Source: Sipunculus nudus (lineage: Eukaryota > Annelida > Sipuncula > Golfingiida > Sipunculidae). Taken from it: 64,000 bases of DNA. The translations under genes and the position numbers were made by a program. The notes under the pieces are model-generated. The model did not search any database. It was not told the origin of the DNA and saw only the letters and a list, made by a program, of their open reading frames with translations. Location: the NCBI GenBank assembly GCA_026874595.1, contig CM049307.1, positions 59,776,870 through 59,840,869 of the forward strand, in the 5' to 3' direction. Positions 25,782-40,400 of this stretch are shown here, in pieces; within the stretch, counting starts at the first letter, position 1; each line of letters begins with the position of its first letter.

Positions 25782-27589
25782 CAATAAGCCTTCCCGAGAA
25801 TTTTTTATTTAAAAAGCTCAGTCTGGATATTGTTATAACTATAATGCCGTTCACTGCGGGTATGAAATCGCGACCGGATTTTTTATTAAATACAAAATGG
25901 TAAGAATGTGGACTTGTTCGACCGGTCTGGTCTTTAATGCATGAGCCTTCTATTTCCATCTCTTCTTCGCGCAAGTCCTGACATACAAGACAAGAGCTGT
26001 CAATCAAGAATTGATTGAACGGAAGCCAGAAGAACAGGTATCACGTTATTGCTGATTACAGCGGGCGCTCATCACGATGCATGGTAAACAACGTTGGAAT
26101 AACGCCCTTTTAATACGTGCGCCAAATTCTTGCCCGTGTTTAGATAAAGGCAGTGGTGAAATTTGTCCAAAATTATATTGTGGTAACAAGTTAAGCGACT
26201 CAAGGACCTTGTATCCTTAGTGAAACCTGCCTTTCTACCATAACAGAATGCAAGAAAGGATTATTATTTTTATTGTCATGATATAATTCGGTGACAAAAC
26301 AACACGATTACACGTGTGGACATGTATTATAAACAGCTAAAAACAACAAAACGACACGATGACACATCAGTTTATATACTTGATACGCATTCCATTGATA
26401 CTTGTATAAAACCAACATGACCTTGATTGACGTAAAATACAAAGAAATGCGGCCCAATCAGTTTTTATGCTCCCCTGGTCAAAATATTGTGATCGAAGCC
26501 AAACGGTGACACAGTTTTTAAATTAATCACTGCACTCGAGAAATTAATCCCTAGACATTTTCTTAGTACATTAAAAACAGTCACCCGGTGGGAGTACAAA
26601 AGGATTTATAATCATCCCACACTATTTCATGGTTATAGTGTCAATTATTTCATGCATTCACAGTCTTTAGATTTAATATTTTCGAAACTGACCCTGTATT
26701 TTTCACCGGAGCATACCACTGTTACTAGCAATAATTCACAGACATGTAATTACATCTCTTGTCAATCACAGAAAACCCGGCGAACATAAATATCCGGAAC
26801 CATGAATCAACCTGTGTTTACAGTGATCAACCTGTGTTAACAGTGATCATCATTTTAAAGCCAATGTTACTGTACCTGAATGTCTTGGACATTCAAACAC
26901 TATCAAGGATTCCGTCATGGCAGCAATCGCCGACAACGAAACCCGACTGAAAGATTGTAAAACGATAGTGCCTCACTTGTTCAAAACAGCTTAGTATTCT
27001 ATACAACTTCAAGAACTGGCCTACTTATATAAGTAAGCATGCGCTGTTAACTACATAAAAATATACCCGTTAACTGAAAATGCTAACGTGAATGTGGTCC
27101 TTCAACAATGTGATTTCAGTTAATATATATGACGACGCTGTTAAAGTATGCCCTCGGCTGTTAAAGTAACTGCCGCTGTTCAATGGTATAGAAAACTAGA
27201 TTCTTTCACAAAATGGACAACACTTCAGATACAGTTTACACAAACATGTCAATCAACACCTTGAAACTACACAGTATAGCAGTTACACAATACAGCTGAG
27301 CCCTACATATAAACAGTATCTGAATGTTTGCTTCCAGCTCCATCTATTCCCTGCCATGTTTCATATCTAAATGGGGAAGGTAGAAAAGTTTCACTGTATG
27401 AGCGGTGGAAAAATTTCGTATTGTCACCAGAGATAACCGATCTTAAATTAAATAACAAAGAAAAATAAATAATATCTGAAATATCTTTATATGAAAAGAC
27501 TAACCTAGACTACAAACTAAAAGTGGTGAGAACAGTTAAGGATCATATGAAACTTGCTTAATTTTAATTGTTTATCTAACCTTTAGCTT
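25782..27589. other. Non-coding stretch, no gene seen
   Basis: Scattered CpG to about 26160, then AT-rich. The 114-codon minus-strand ORF ending at 25663 and the 63-codon plus ORF at 26759 show nothing recognisable. Confidence 0.5.
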
Positions 27590-27988
27590 CTATAAGTAAC
27601 AATTCTCTCTGAACATCCTCATTTTGTTTATCTCTTGAAATTTCATATGGTAAATGTACTTAAACAACACTGTCGCTGGCCCGGGGAAAGGCCACCTTTC
27701 CCACTGATTACTGGCCTCTGTGGAAATATCAAATTTGGCAGCAGGTATTTTCAATTCATTTTCACCTCTATAACACCTGTATATATCTGTTACACCTTCA
27801 CGTGGCCTCTGGTTCGGCACTGGTTCAACCTTCATTTCCAGGGAACCTCTGCATGGACTTGTGACTTCTATTCGTCCCACTTCCTCTACCATATGCCTTA
27901 ATGCCATTCTAAGTCTCTTGTGTGACTCTTGCCCAACCGATTCCCGTATCCAAACAGCCTCTGCTCTAGTGCCAGCACACACTTCCAT
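27590..27988 (-). other. Unsupported 132-codon ORF beyond the 3' end of the ATF7IP homologue
   Basis: An open frame on the gene's strand, just past the predicted poly(A) site. The predicted peptide begins MEVCAGTRAEAVWIRESVG. It has no domain I recognise, and the opposite strand is also open over 27635-27901. It may be chance, an extended 3' UTR, or the relic of a transposon peptide. Listed only because it is among the longer ORFs in the window outside the main gene. Confidence 0.15.
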
Positions 27989-27999
27989 GCATGGGCATT

Positions 28000-28005
28000 T
28001 ATTAT
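28000..28005 (-). terminator. Candidate polyadenylation signal AATAAA
   Basis: AATAAA on the minus strand about 250 bases after the stop codon at 28257. The resulting 3' UTR length is ordinary. A nearer AATAAG at about 28257-28252 is a weak alternative. Confidence 0.5.
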
Positions 28006-28256
28006 GCAGTTCAGCTTAAATAAGAGAGGCAACTCCTATTTTCTGCAACGACTGTCCTTGCCACCATACTGAAAGACTGGAGCCCTGATGACCCTCATCT
28101 GAGCCATGGCGTCTAGTAACTTATTCCAATACAACTGGATAGGGATTGTGGAGGAGAGCTGCCGGTTTTCAACAAAGAATGGCGTCTGTGCCAACTTTTC
28201 CAGCTACTATTCCTAACAATGAATAACTAGGGTACATTTTAACATGATTCCTTATT

Positions 28257-28421
28257 TCATGAAGATGTTTTTGAAGTTAGATGAATGCTGTTCACCTCAC
28301 TAAATGGACCTATGCGTTTATGCTTGTCTATAGCACGGACGGCAAAGTGGTACCGGTTTCCTTCTTGGAACTGCGTCAGAGTGCAAGCCATTGGCAAAGG
28401 TAATGCCTTTACATCACCCAC
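28257..28421 (-). CDS. ATF7IP: ATF7IP homologue, terminal exon (second half of FnIII, stop)
   Basis: Acceptor TTTCGTAG precedes GTG GGT GAT; 54 codons follow, then TGA at 28259-28257. It encodes [18 protein letters not shown], then a YHFAVRAID strand and a [10 protein letters not shown] strand, the C-terminal strands of the fibronectin III domain. [14 protein letters not shown] is a signature I recognise from vertebrate ATF7IP. Nine residues ending in KTSS follow the domain, so the protein stops just after it, as in the vertebrate family. Confidence 0.93.
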   Translation of the reverse strand: MGDVKALPLPMACTLTQFQEGNRYHFAVRAIDKHKRIGPFSEVNSIHLTSKTSS

Positions 28422-31400
28422 CTACGAAAACAAAATATCAGAAAGTTATGAATGTTTGAAATAAGAAAGCCTTAAGCTCATAATGTTACTAACTCAGCTT
28501 CCCAGGAATAAACTGCAAAAGGGAGTGTAAAGATTTCCTTTTTCACTCTGAAGGATGTACTCATTAATGTGATATATAAAATTTTAGACAATGATAACAC
28601 CACGATTTTTTTTTTATTTTGCAGCTGGATGATGGCCTACATTCGCTTTCTTTAATTACATATAAAAATAGTATCTTTTCATTATATTATAATAATAAGA
28701 GCAATAACATGGGATATTACTTTAAGTTAATACATATATATATATATGTTTTTCGTTATTGTCACCTTTTTCCATAGAGAGGAGCTGGGTGGAGCTGTTC
28801 CTTCCTGGTATGCATACAGCTGATATTCTGTGATGTCTGAGTGTTTGTCCGTTAAGGCCATATTCCAAGACAAGACAATGCCTGAAATTAAACAAAATGT
28901 TAAATTACCATAACAGAAGCCACAACTCTCTCATACTAAGATGTTGTAACCTGTCTTCACTCATTAAAGTTCACAAGTCTGATAAAACATTAGACATCTT
29001 AAAATACCTCTGACATTTACACCACACTCAGTGTTCTGTTTATTAATATCTAAATTAAAAGAAGACAGCTATAATCATCTAAGAAAAGAAACATACCGGA
29101 TACAATTTCCTGTTGACAGAAACTATAAATAAATGTCTAACCTTATATCAGATGTTACAGATGAACTATATTTAACACAATCTGAGAGATAAGGTAAAGC
29201 TCCACTGGTCTTTAACGATGCACTCCACATTTCCACTATAATTTTGTGGAAAGCAAGTGTCAAATGCCAGTGTCTTGAGTGCGCTGTAAAATAAGTAATT
29301 AATTTTAGTATCCACTCAATACAGAACTTACAGAATTGGGCTCCTTTGTGACCTGTAAGAAAATATGAGTCACACTGACACATTCTTACCCTGTGAAACA
29401 CGGGATATTTTGAGACTTGGCTTGGGAGGTGAACATTTCTTATCTGGTGCTTCTGAAGTGTTTGTTGGCGTCAATGGCAAAGGTGCTGGGTGTTTCAGCT
29501 GGAAAAACCAAATAATAGTACATCATACAACCCATCTATCTGAAGCTCCAGGAACACATTATTCTCCCACAACATATCATTAATATACTATATAAGCCAA
29601 ACCTTAAGGTGATTCAAGTGTACTGGTAATAATTCTGGCCTGGGTAGAGAGGAGACATTAAAAGCCGCAGTTACATCATTGTCAAATGCTGGAAGTATAG
29701 TACAATATCCATATGATACCAAAAGTGCCTGAAATTTAACATGCAATTCCAATGCTGCTTAAACAAAAATAGCTATACTGATGTGATGAAGTCTCTATAA
29801 TTCTGTATATTTTGTTTGACAGTAGGCATGCATTGTTACCATTCTTTTTAACAGACTCAGCATAGAACAGACTTGGCATAGAAATGACACATCATTTGAC
29901 AGGCAATATGCAAGTAATTCAAGCCACAGTGACCAAATATTGGAAATCAATGAGTTTACATTCAAAGAAGTGCATTAAAGCCCACGCAAGAATTAAACAA
30001 AAAATGTTGTGGTCTCGCTCAATAAAAAATAAAAGCCTATACACAAACCACAGTGCAACAAAATTTAATATATAATTGCAGTAACTTTGTGGTGTCAAAG
30101 ATTTCAATACAACATGAAACATCTTAAAAGCTGAAAATTACATCTTTAAACAGTAGAACCCACACATAACACTCCTAGCTAAGTACATAAATCTGTACAG
30201 GAGCCTTCCTCTAATTTTGTTATTTGGAACTTTCAAAATATATGGCCAAAGCAAAGGTGATGCAAAAAAATATGAAAATAATTGCTGGGATATGATACTG
30301 CCATCAGCCTGGCTTCTTTGGACTGTGAATTAAAATCTAAGCTGTAGTGGAGAGATTTGTACCGGTCAGCCCTGACCCAGGGTGCCTGCTCTGCAGGCAT
30401 CAAAGGAAGACTGTGCCCCATGGCTATGTTTCACTCACAGGCAGGTGGCCCTTTCAGGGGTTCCTTAGTGGTATGACCCAGCAATTAGGACTGCAGGTGT
30501 GGTAGTCACAAGGCTTGGTCAACACCAGGATATAAATGAGAGGGAGTGTGTACTACTGCTATTGTCACATAGTCCGAAAACAGAATGGTATTCTGCAGAA
30601 TTACATACTTAAGCCAGAACCATACTTAAAAAATAGAGAATATTAAAATTACTGAAATTAAGAAAAAAGAAACTGCCACAGACATATTACAAAAGTCTTA
30701 ATGCCTTCTATTATAATGAACAAAGTTGCTCAGTAGCAGATATAAATTTGCCCTTAAAAGCCTGAGTGGTAACCATAATTTTTTCAGTTACTCAAATGAC
30801 ACACTAGTCTCGAGAGACACAATAATACGCCTAATAATTAACACAAAGGTATGGTGCTGCCAGTTGTATATATGGCGTTGGTTTGACATATGTCACTAAA
30901 TTTCCTGTTTCTTGGATTTTATGATTTTTTCTCAATTTTTTTGTGCACATATACATGTTGAGGGAAGAATAATAAACTGGGAAGATCCAGAATCTTCCTG
31001 GGTAAAATGAGAATTCTCATTCTTCCTGAAAAAAAAAATGAGAATCTAGAGATGATTTAGAATGATTCCTGTTTTTCCTGTGAAAATTGGTAATTTTCAT
31101 TCTTCCCAGGAAAAAGAATTTCAGTCTGTCCTGAGAAAATGGAGAATTCTTATATTTTCCAAGAGAGACTGGAATTCAGTTTTGAAATTGAAATCTGGAA
31201 AAAGAGAATTCTCATTTATCCAGGTAAAACAGGAATCATTTATGGAAACTTTCAACTCTTTTAATTAAAAAAAAAAAAATTTTATTGTTTTCTTTCTTAT
31301 TCAGATTCTTCTTTCTCATTCTTCCATTGACATATATATATATTCTAGGCTTCAATCTTAACTGAATCCGGTGCAATTCCACAGAGCAGGATATTCTGGT

Positions 31401-34400
31401 TACTCTGGTTGCAGGTTGATTATTATGAACATTGATTAGCAAGAATCAGCAGCAGGGAATTGCAAATGGTATGTCCACAGGGTAGGAAAAGCAAGGTCTG
31501 GGATGTGAGTATGAAACAATCAAGAGGGGAAAAAATTAACAAGAGGTCTTTAAATGCATAATGACATCCCCCACATAAAAAGTAATTATTTCATGGCTGG
31601 CTAGGATGTGCTCTGAAATGGACAGCTGTGATAAACTGTTTTGAAACAACAGATACAGAAGATCTGAAAATAATCTCTAGTAATGAAAACTGTATTTTAA
31701 AACTGTAGATACAAAATGCAATAGGAACTATCTCCTTTTTCCCTTCTAAAACACTCGGAGTGATCAGGGCATAATTCTATTTGATGTAATAGAGCTACTA
31801 ACCATCACCACATCATCACATTTGGAATCATCGTCGAGTGGAGCTGCAACACCGGCTTTCTTCTGAGCAATCTCATTGGTTAAATTCTGGACCTTGTTCT
31901 TTAGACTATCAATAGAAGCCTGTCTATCATCTTGTCTGGATGTTTGCTTGGCAGCTTGGGGTCTATTTGAAATGGGTTGGGCCTGGTTAAGTAGAAAATA
32001 AGCAGGAGACCTTGGTCAGCGAGTTTCTCACTCAATAAAATGTGTATGCTCTTATGACAAGCTGGACAAAATATGAAGCCATAAATATATGATTCCTGTA
32101 GCATGGAACAATAAATAAAATAAACCACTGATACGAACTTCCTATGGTCAAAATCGTTTTTTTTTACAAAAGTTCTTGACTACTGCAAAACAAATAACCT
32201 AATTTAATTTCCAAATGCCATGGCGACAACTGACCCCTGGATAAGAATATGAATACAGTTTGATATTTTAAGCATTGTATTTGGTGAATGATCTCAGATG
32301 TTTATTTATTACAATACATGTACATGATTGAAATTTCAGAACATTTGGTTGCAAATGCAGCACTGATATCAATCTTTAAGACTCGTGACATCTACAAACT
32401 TGAGTGCATGTTTACAGATGGATTTTTTTATGAACCAGTATTGGAAGTTATCAGTGATGCAGGATGAAAAGCTTTTACCATTTTATAAATAACCTTCATG
32501 TGGCATACATCCATAATCATCAAGCGTGTGCTATGATTAGTTATTTTTTGTGCAAATATATCAAGAAAACAAATCATTCTGTAAACATTGCTTTAAGTCT
32601 AATCTGAATTCCTATACTTTTAAAGGAGCTGTAGCTTTAATTAAACATTAGGTTCCATTAAGGGTGTATTTCCATGCATGCAGGCGGCGTAGGGAAAATC
32701 CAACTAATAATTATATCATTATATCAAGTCCAATATGGACAAAAATCTGCATGCATGGAATGGCACCTGAACTCTGCTTTTCAGCATAAACACATAACCT
32801 TTCAAAGTATTTACACACTTGTCTGGCGATAATTTAGATATCACTCAAAAAAGCCATGCTTGTGTGCAGGTATAATTTCAGCCATGTAAGCAAATGCATT
32901 GGGACATGTGAGGACAGTATATAGAGTCAATAGGCAAGTACGCCATTTATCTTCATACACTTAACACTAATTGAAAAGAACTACCATCTCCTAATTTACA
33001 GACAGACATAAATGTTTTGCCATTTGGTACCAAAGGTTATTACAAATACTTGGAAATTACTGTATTCCACTGTTTTGAAAATATGGAAGTCCTAAACCTT
33101 TAAACAAGCCTATGTGCAATTTTGTGAAACATGATAAAAACCTGCTTTGGTTAGCCTGTGAAATAAACACCACAGGATTGTCAAGGAAGCACCATCAGTC
33201 TACATGTACTTTTAATAGCATGTTTAGACCAAGGTGAATATAAGCAAGCATAAAACAAGCAAATACAGTATATGACGTTAATATTTGTTGAACAGGACCA
33301 TTTTCTGTTTGCATACCTTTTGTCTGAAATGGTATTAAAGTTCGGATCTGTGTACATTTCTAGCATGTAGGACATGGCAGTCATTTAAAATGATCAATTA
33401 CATGTACTCAGAATCCTCTTTATTTATCAAACCAGGAGTTCAACTGCACTTACAATTAAAGTCTAACATGGACATTTAAATAATGCTTTGATAACAAACA
33501 TTATGTTTCTAAGGTCCAGGAACCTGTAAAATATTCACACAGATCATTCCAGTAAATGTTACCACCTGTATGCAGCGATTCCTCAAACTGCTTTCTGGTT
33601 AAATGGACAAATTCTTAAGGACCAGTACCTTTTTCAGATTATTAATTTTTGAGGAAAGTGAGCACTCGTGTATGTTAAAGAAAAAATAAATTTCTTTGTA
33701 CTAAAGGGAGGATGGGGTTGTTGGTCCATGAAGCTTTCATCTGACAAGATGAAGCGATAATAAATTTGGGTCACACTGCCTGGTTTTTTAGTGCAAAAGT
33801 AACACTTCACTGAATTTGATTATTTTTTCTATTCTGACTAAATACTAAAGCTTTGGTGATCGCAAAGAGCCACATCAAATATAGGAACGCTGGCGCTTAA
33901 GTGTTATTAATCTAAGAAGTCTAGGATAAGAAGCTTTCATTTGAAACTTGTGGAGAATATTTTTAACAGATCTGGATCACATTGGAGGTCTACATGCAGA
34001 ACTGGAAATCATTATTTATTACCACAAAAGAAAAAAAATATCATTAGGTTTAACCTGTGAGAACTTTAAATGGCAAGATCTTTATTAAAATATTAACAAA
34101 GATACCTGTGTGAAGGGTCTGAGTACCAAAATGCTGTTATGAACTGAAGCTTAAAGATGCTCATCTATTAGACTGCGAAAACACAGTTTCCTGCAGCTAA
34201 ACTGTCATTAATACTTTTTACTATAGATCAGTCATGCCCAACTTCACTTACTGGTAAAAACCTAAATGCTATATGTGTCTGTCTGGTAGAAAATGCCTCC
34301 GAAAATCAATATAAGCAAACTAGATAATGTATTTAAGGTTTTTACAAGGTATATAAGCTTAAGGTAAAACTGAACACAAGCTGGAAGAAATCCATCGTCC

Positions 34401-37400
34401 ATTAGGATTCAGTAAAACCAGCATGTGTGGAAACATGAAATTTCCTGGTAGCAGGCAAAACATGTTTGGTGGCTTTCATTCATTTAAATTTATGTTTTAT
34501 CAACAGAACCAAAATAGACACCTTAAGAGAACTGTATATAATTTACACAAACTGGCAGAAAAATAAATCATTATTCAGGGTCTTGCCATTTGTGTTAATT
34601 GGTTATTATTTTAGTATATTAATGTACATTTAGGCTTCATTAATATACAAACTAAACAATCGCGTATATCTTATTTCATTACAGCTTTTTTTCTCAGAAA
34701 ATCATATTAATATTACATGTAAATTTGGAAAATTTACATTATAATTAATATTACTCATTTGTTAATCAATATAATTGTGTCCTCATGATGGATTTGGATT
34801 AAACTATGCCAACTGTCAAACAAAATCAAGTAAATTATCAGTTAAGCTTATTTTCAACAAAAAGGTGCAGCCTTTCATTAGCACTGAAACAAACTTGATG
34901 AAACAGATTAAAATGTCCCTGCATTAAATAAACAGATTCATGATTGCAGGGTACTACACTGCAAAATGATGTTAACCCATATTTCATGGTTGTAAAATAC
35001 ACAGTGATACAGGTCTGTTCTCTACTTGATATAATCAGGGGTGCATAGGGGGAAATTAGAATACAGGAAGGTTCAAACCCTGGCCTGGATGATTAAGCAT
35101 GGTGGGAATACTTTAAGACTATATACATAATTCTTACATTTGGAGGTAGGGAAGAAAATGGTGTGAGACGTAAAATCTGCCTCTTTTGCAGTATTAAGAG
35201 TGATATTTTTCATTTTCAGTTTTTCAGGTAAAAAAGGAGAGGGTGTGCCCCCGACACCCTCCTCCTCAATCTGACAATGACCGAGATCATACTCACTTGA
35301 GCCTGAGTTCCTTGCTGAACGCTGCCAGAGCCCGGTGCTCTTTGCAGCGGGGGTGGCGCTCTGACAGCCGTGCTGGCTGGGGTGACACTGGACGTCTGTA
35401 CCGTGGTGCTGGTTAGGCGAGGCAGCTGGCCTTGTGGCTGAGCCACCGGTAACAGGGTTCCTCGGACAATATTACCCCCTTGCATAATGTTCGCTGTACC
35501 CTGTCCTAGAATAATGTTACCCTGCTGTGGAGTGGATGGATACATCACCATAGCTCCTGGTGCGGCTGGTCTGTTAGGCTGTGTGCTTCGAAGCTGCTGT
35601 GTTATGTTTGAAGTCTGCTGTATGATGTATGTGCCTGGTTTCAAGGGTGCACCAATGTTAATCGGCTGAGTTCCCGACAGTCCTGCAGAGGGTCGCAGTA
35701 TAGCTGGCTGTGCTGGTACCACAGTCGCTGACGGCACCATCTGCCTGGTGGTTGTGACAGGCATCGATGGCCTTACCATCGTACCTGACGTAGCCTTAAC
35801 TAAAGTGGCCCTCGCTTTTGGAGAGCCATCCTCATCCGAGGTGAGATCTATGACACGCACACAGTCCGGTGATTTATTGACTTGAGCAGGTCCACACGCG
35901 CCACCACGCTTAGACTCGAGCATGTTGCGTACTGTTATGCCTGTTGGGTGGTTGATCTTATTGGCTGTTACTTGGCCCGTGTAGACCACCTGAGCTTTTG
36001 AACTGGCTAGACCAGCCTGCTGAACTGCACTTTTCAGGTCACTTGTCGCTACATACTGAAAATCAGGAATGACAGAAATGTTTAACAATCCTCAGATATA
36101 ATAACAACATATCTGTAAGGCTAAAAAAAACAAGTGACCCATGGGTCATGATGCTCAGCTGACTGGGAAGAGATTTGCAAAAGGAAATTTTATCGTCTGA
36201 ATGGTAGTATATAACCTTTGAACTGAAGCATCAAACAGATTAACCAACAGGCTGAGATTGTGTCTGTATTAATATATCTCAAGAATAGAGAAAAAATGCG
36301 TAAACTTAAAAAAAAATACAGGTGGCTCCACCAGTCTGCAGAAACTAATAAAAATACTTAATGGTCAATATCCATGCAAAGAAGCATGGTGGTCTCTGGA
36401 TTAGTTGTTCAGATACTTCAGCTTTTGTATCAGATTTTCCATTATTCCGAGGGATCCTTTGGAGTCCTATAGCTTGAAGGATATGGGTAACAGAGACCTA
36501 ATTTTAGGTTTCCACAGACACTTTTCATGGGCCTCCTTGCATGACAAGAATGAAGATTCTAGGTCCAGTTGTTACAATTTGTACCCTGTTGACAGATAAC
36601 CACATCTTTAAAGGTCTCAAAAATAGAGAAAATAATTCGTAAAAATTTGAAAATAGAGGTGGCACACCCAGTCTGCTGAAACTGATGGAACACATCATGA
36701 TCAATATGTATGCCAAAAATCATGAGCATCAGTCTTGTAGTTATTGATATACTGGAGTTTTTGTATCTATTTTTCATTATTCGGGGGGGGGGGGGGGGGG
36801 TACTTTGGAGCCATACAGCTTAATGGATATGGGTAACAGAGACCTTATTTCAGGTTTCCATGAAGATGTTTCATGGGTCTCCCTGTGTGTAAAGTATGAA
36901 GATTCTAGGTCCAGTTGTTATGATTTGTGCCCTCTTAACACATGTTCATAACTTTAAAGGTCTCAAAAATAGAGAAAACAAGTGACCAATGGGTCATGAC
37001 GCTCAGCTGCAAAGCATTACCTGCGACATCATGGGCTGAGATTCACAACTTCCAGTCAAATTTTGAAGAACCAATTTGCCAATTTGTTGAAATTTTCTAC
37101 GACAACAGAAATATATATCACCTATGTCTGGTTAAAACACAGTGAACTGATGGTCTGAGGAAAATGTATGATTGTTAAGGTATCCAGAACTATTCCCATA
37201 GCTTACTAGATACCTGTCAGTCTCAAAAGGAACACAACAACGGGCAAATATAAGATTAAAATATAAAGCAAAAAATCAAGGAAATCCATGCAAGAATTAT
37301 TGAGAAACAGGTGCTTCTGTATGAATTTTTATTCAATACAAGCCAACTGTACTGAGCTTTCATAAATGATGGTCATATTTATTAAGAAATATTTGACCCA

Positions 37401-40400
37401 ATCCTTTGCAAGATTACATTAATATACGTCTGACTGCCTTCACTTTAACAGTACTTTAGATAATATGATCAAAAGGAATTAAAAGATGGTTGCCTGGTGG
37501 CCATTTTGGACTTCTGACAGGTCTGAAATCAGACAACAACCATTCTCTAAATCGGACCAAACATTGAAGGAAAATTACTGAAACTGCACTGAAAAAAGGA
37601 TTTCTAAGGTGGCTAACTGGCAGACATAATGGATTTCTGACAAGTCTGACATTTGATATCACACATCCTCCAATAAGAGACCAAACTTGGGGCAAATTCT
37701 CCAAATGATGTTACAGTAATGAATGTCCAAAACAATTCAAAAGGCATGCTCAGGCGCTCATATCAGATTTATAGATATGCAAGTACACATCCACATATTA
37801 TGAGAACAAACACTTGCTTTTATATGTGGTGATATATATAAAAATATTCAGATATCTAGGAACTAAGTTTATTGCTATGATTCCATAAAATAAACTGCAA
37901 AATGTTCCCATCATCTTATAAATCAGTAGCTAAACCTTAATACTATACTCTCATAGTGTCAATGCCCGGCTGAAGTATTCCAACAACAGTGTTTTGTTAT
38001 GCAGTAACGAGGTATTTATCACTCAGCCTTATCACTTAATAGCTTGATACAAAAGGGAGTCATATGTCCCCAGTGTCACTCACAATTACAGCCACACAGT
38101 GAGATGTACCAGCTGGAGTGCAAGCTTATATATACAAGAAAAATAGAGATGGTCTACAAAATAAGTTGACCTGACCTATGACCTTGGCCTTTTGCCCACT
38201 ATCAACTGGATTCTTTCTAAATGATTGGTAACTACTAACCACCTACATCTGGCCGGGTGTAATTACTTGGCAACCAATGAGTGAATAACTTAGACCTGCA
38301 ACCTTTAACCTCCTGACCAGCTGACCTCAAAATCAATTAGTTATTTCTTCATGCAAAAAGACCCATAAATATGAAGTTTGAATCACATTGAGTGATGCAT
38401 AGATGTGGCATATGTGAAAAACTGAAGGTTTGGGTTGAACAATTTCACTTGAAATATGTTCACAAGCATTTAGAACAATATTGTGACCTTGACCTTTGAC
38501 CTTTTGAACTCAACATCAATAGGCTTCTTCCCCTATTGGTAGGTAAGCCATATATGACAGATGGAAAGTATAGATTGAAAAGTTTGCCTGAAAATTACTC
38601 CACGCAAGAGGAGGGTGCTGTGAACTTGACCTTTGACCTCAAAATCAACAGGTCTTTTCCCCTGTTGGCAGAGAAGCGATATCAGTGCTGAAAGGTTTGG
38701 AATGAAAGGTCTAGCTTGAAATGTGTCTACAACCTTTTCAAAGAAGTGGATCCTGTGACCCTGACTTTTGACCTTGTGACCTCAACATCTATAGGATTCT
38801 TCTCCCACTTAGTAGGTGAGCTATATGTGAAAGATCAAAGAATTGGGATGAAAGGTTTGGCTTAAAATGCATCCACAGGCTTTTCAAAGAAGTTGGTTCT
38901 GTGACCTTGACCTTTGACCTTGTGACCTCAAAATAATTATGGTTCTTCCCCTGTTGGTAGGTGAGCTGTATGTGAAAGATGGAAGGTTTGGGATGAAAAT
39001 TTTGGCTAAAAGAATTATTTCTGGGGGGTGCAAACACACCCCATAACTTCAAGAATATAGGTCGCAGTGACCTTATTTCAGGTTTGCAAGGAGATCTTTT
39101 TAGAACCTCTAAGACTGCATAGGGTTCATGGCCCTATCCCCTACGGTTACGATTTGTGCCCTGCTAACGGACGGACGGCCGGCCAGCCGGATGGACACGG
39201 ACAAAGACCCATCGCTATAGCCCAGCATGACTGAAAGTCAGCTGAGCTAAAAAAAAAGGTTTGGTTCTCAGGCACTTTTTTTCAGAAATCAGTGTGGAAT
39301 TTTTTTTATAAGTTTTCTATAAAAAAAAGCCATATAATCAGGTAAGAACATAATAATAACAGAACAGTTTAGCTATACTAATAAAAAAGGAAAATTTTAT
39401 TATCTTATTCTCTTGAAAGATATCTGACCAGCAGCACCTCAAAATCTGTGAAATGCTACTGAAAATCAAAAGAATTTTTATGATGGGGGGGGGGGGGGTG
39501 GTCAATAATGATGCGTTTGGTGTTGGGGAAATCAACCTTTTTAAGCTAAGCTTACACAATAGTTGGACCATCTTTTCTCTTTTTACATGTCAAAATGTGG
39601 TTTACATGCCGAATATCAGAGAAAGTTATTAATAATATACTTGTTTGTAAGACATGAAAGTTCTCAAGTGTAATAAACTTTTATGTTGGAGAACCTGACG
39701 ATAGCAATTAACTTAATGATTTCAAAACCTGTGTAGTCCTTTAACAATTCAATTCCCTTTCTAATTAAGGTAGCAGGACTGGTCAATAGCCTAAAAATTG
39801 GTGTCTTTTTAATAAAAGGTATACGTAATATTGAATACTGGGCGGATCTAATGCAGCGGAGCCCATTTTGAGTCGCCGGTTACCTTTTGTGAAAAAGGGA
39901 TATTTCTATTTGGTTAACACCAAGATGTGTTGACAGGGTGTTTGTAAACTAACTCCAGCCTTGCCACAGGCCTGTCAATCACTCTGCCCCCAGCCCTCAC
40001 CTGGGTCATTCAGCCAATCGCGAGGTGCAAGTGTTTAAGTAATGCATGGGCAAAGTACCTCCGTGCATGAGGTGGCAAGAACTGATGGTCCACGTTTGAT
40101 AGCCAAATCTAATTAGCTGAGCATACAACTAATTAGTGTGTAAACAAACCTGTCCTTGTGAATGATCTGTTAGTGTCATTGGCCTTTCTGTCTTTTTTCG
40201 GGTATGTTACGCCGAAACACGAATTTTCACTTGACATCATGTTATTTCTGCTATATCCTGAGCCTTTCGATAGATACATAAAGTTACTTTAAAATAAGCT
40301 GCTTCATATCCCAACTATAACGTCTATGATATTCATACTGTCAACACCGCAACAAATAAATATTACGCCAATACCAGAAGAAACTACGATGGGCCGACGA

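Noticed and set aside
30420-30560. tRNA or tRNA-derived SINE head
   Set aside because: AGTGGTATGACCCAG vaguely resembles an A box and TGGTCAACACC a B box, but the fit is poor and the spacing is unconvincing.
32642-35290. Additional exons of the ATF7IP homologue in this intron
   Set aside because: No open minus-strand segment with matched acceptor, donor and phase was found, and the flanking exons already join in frame.
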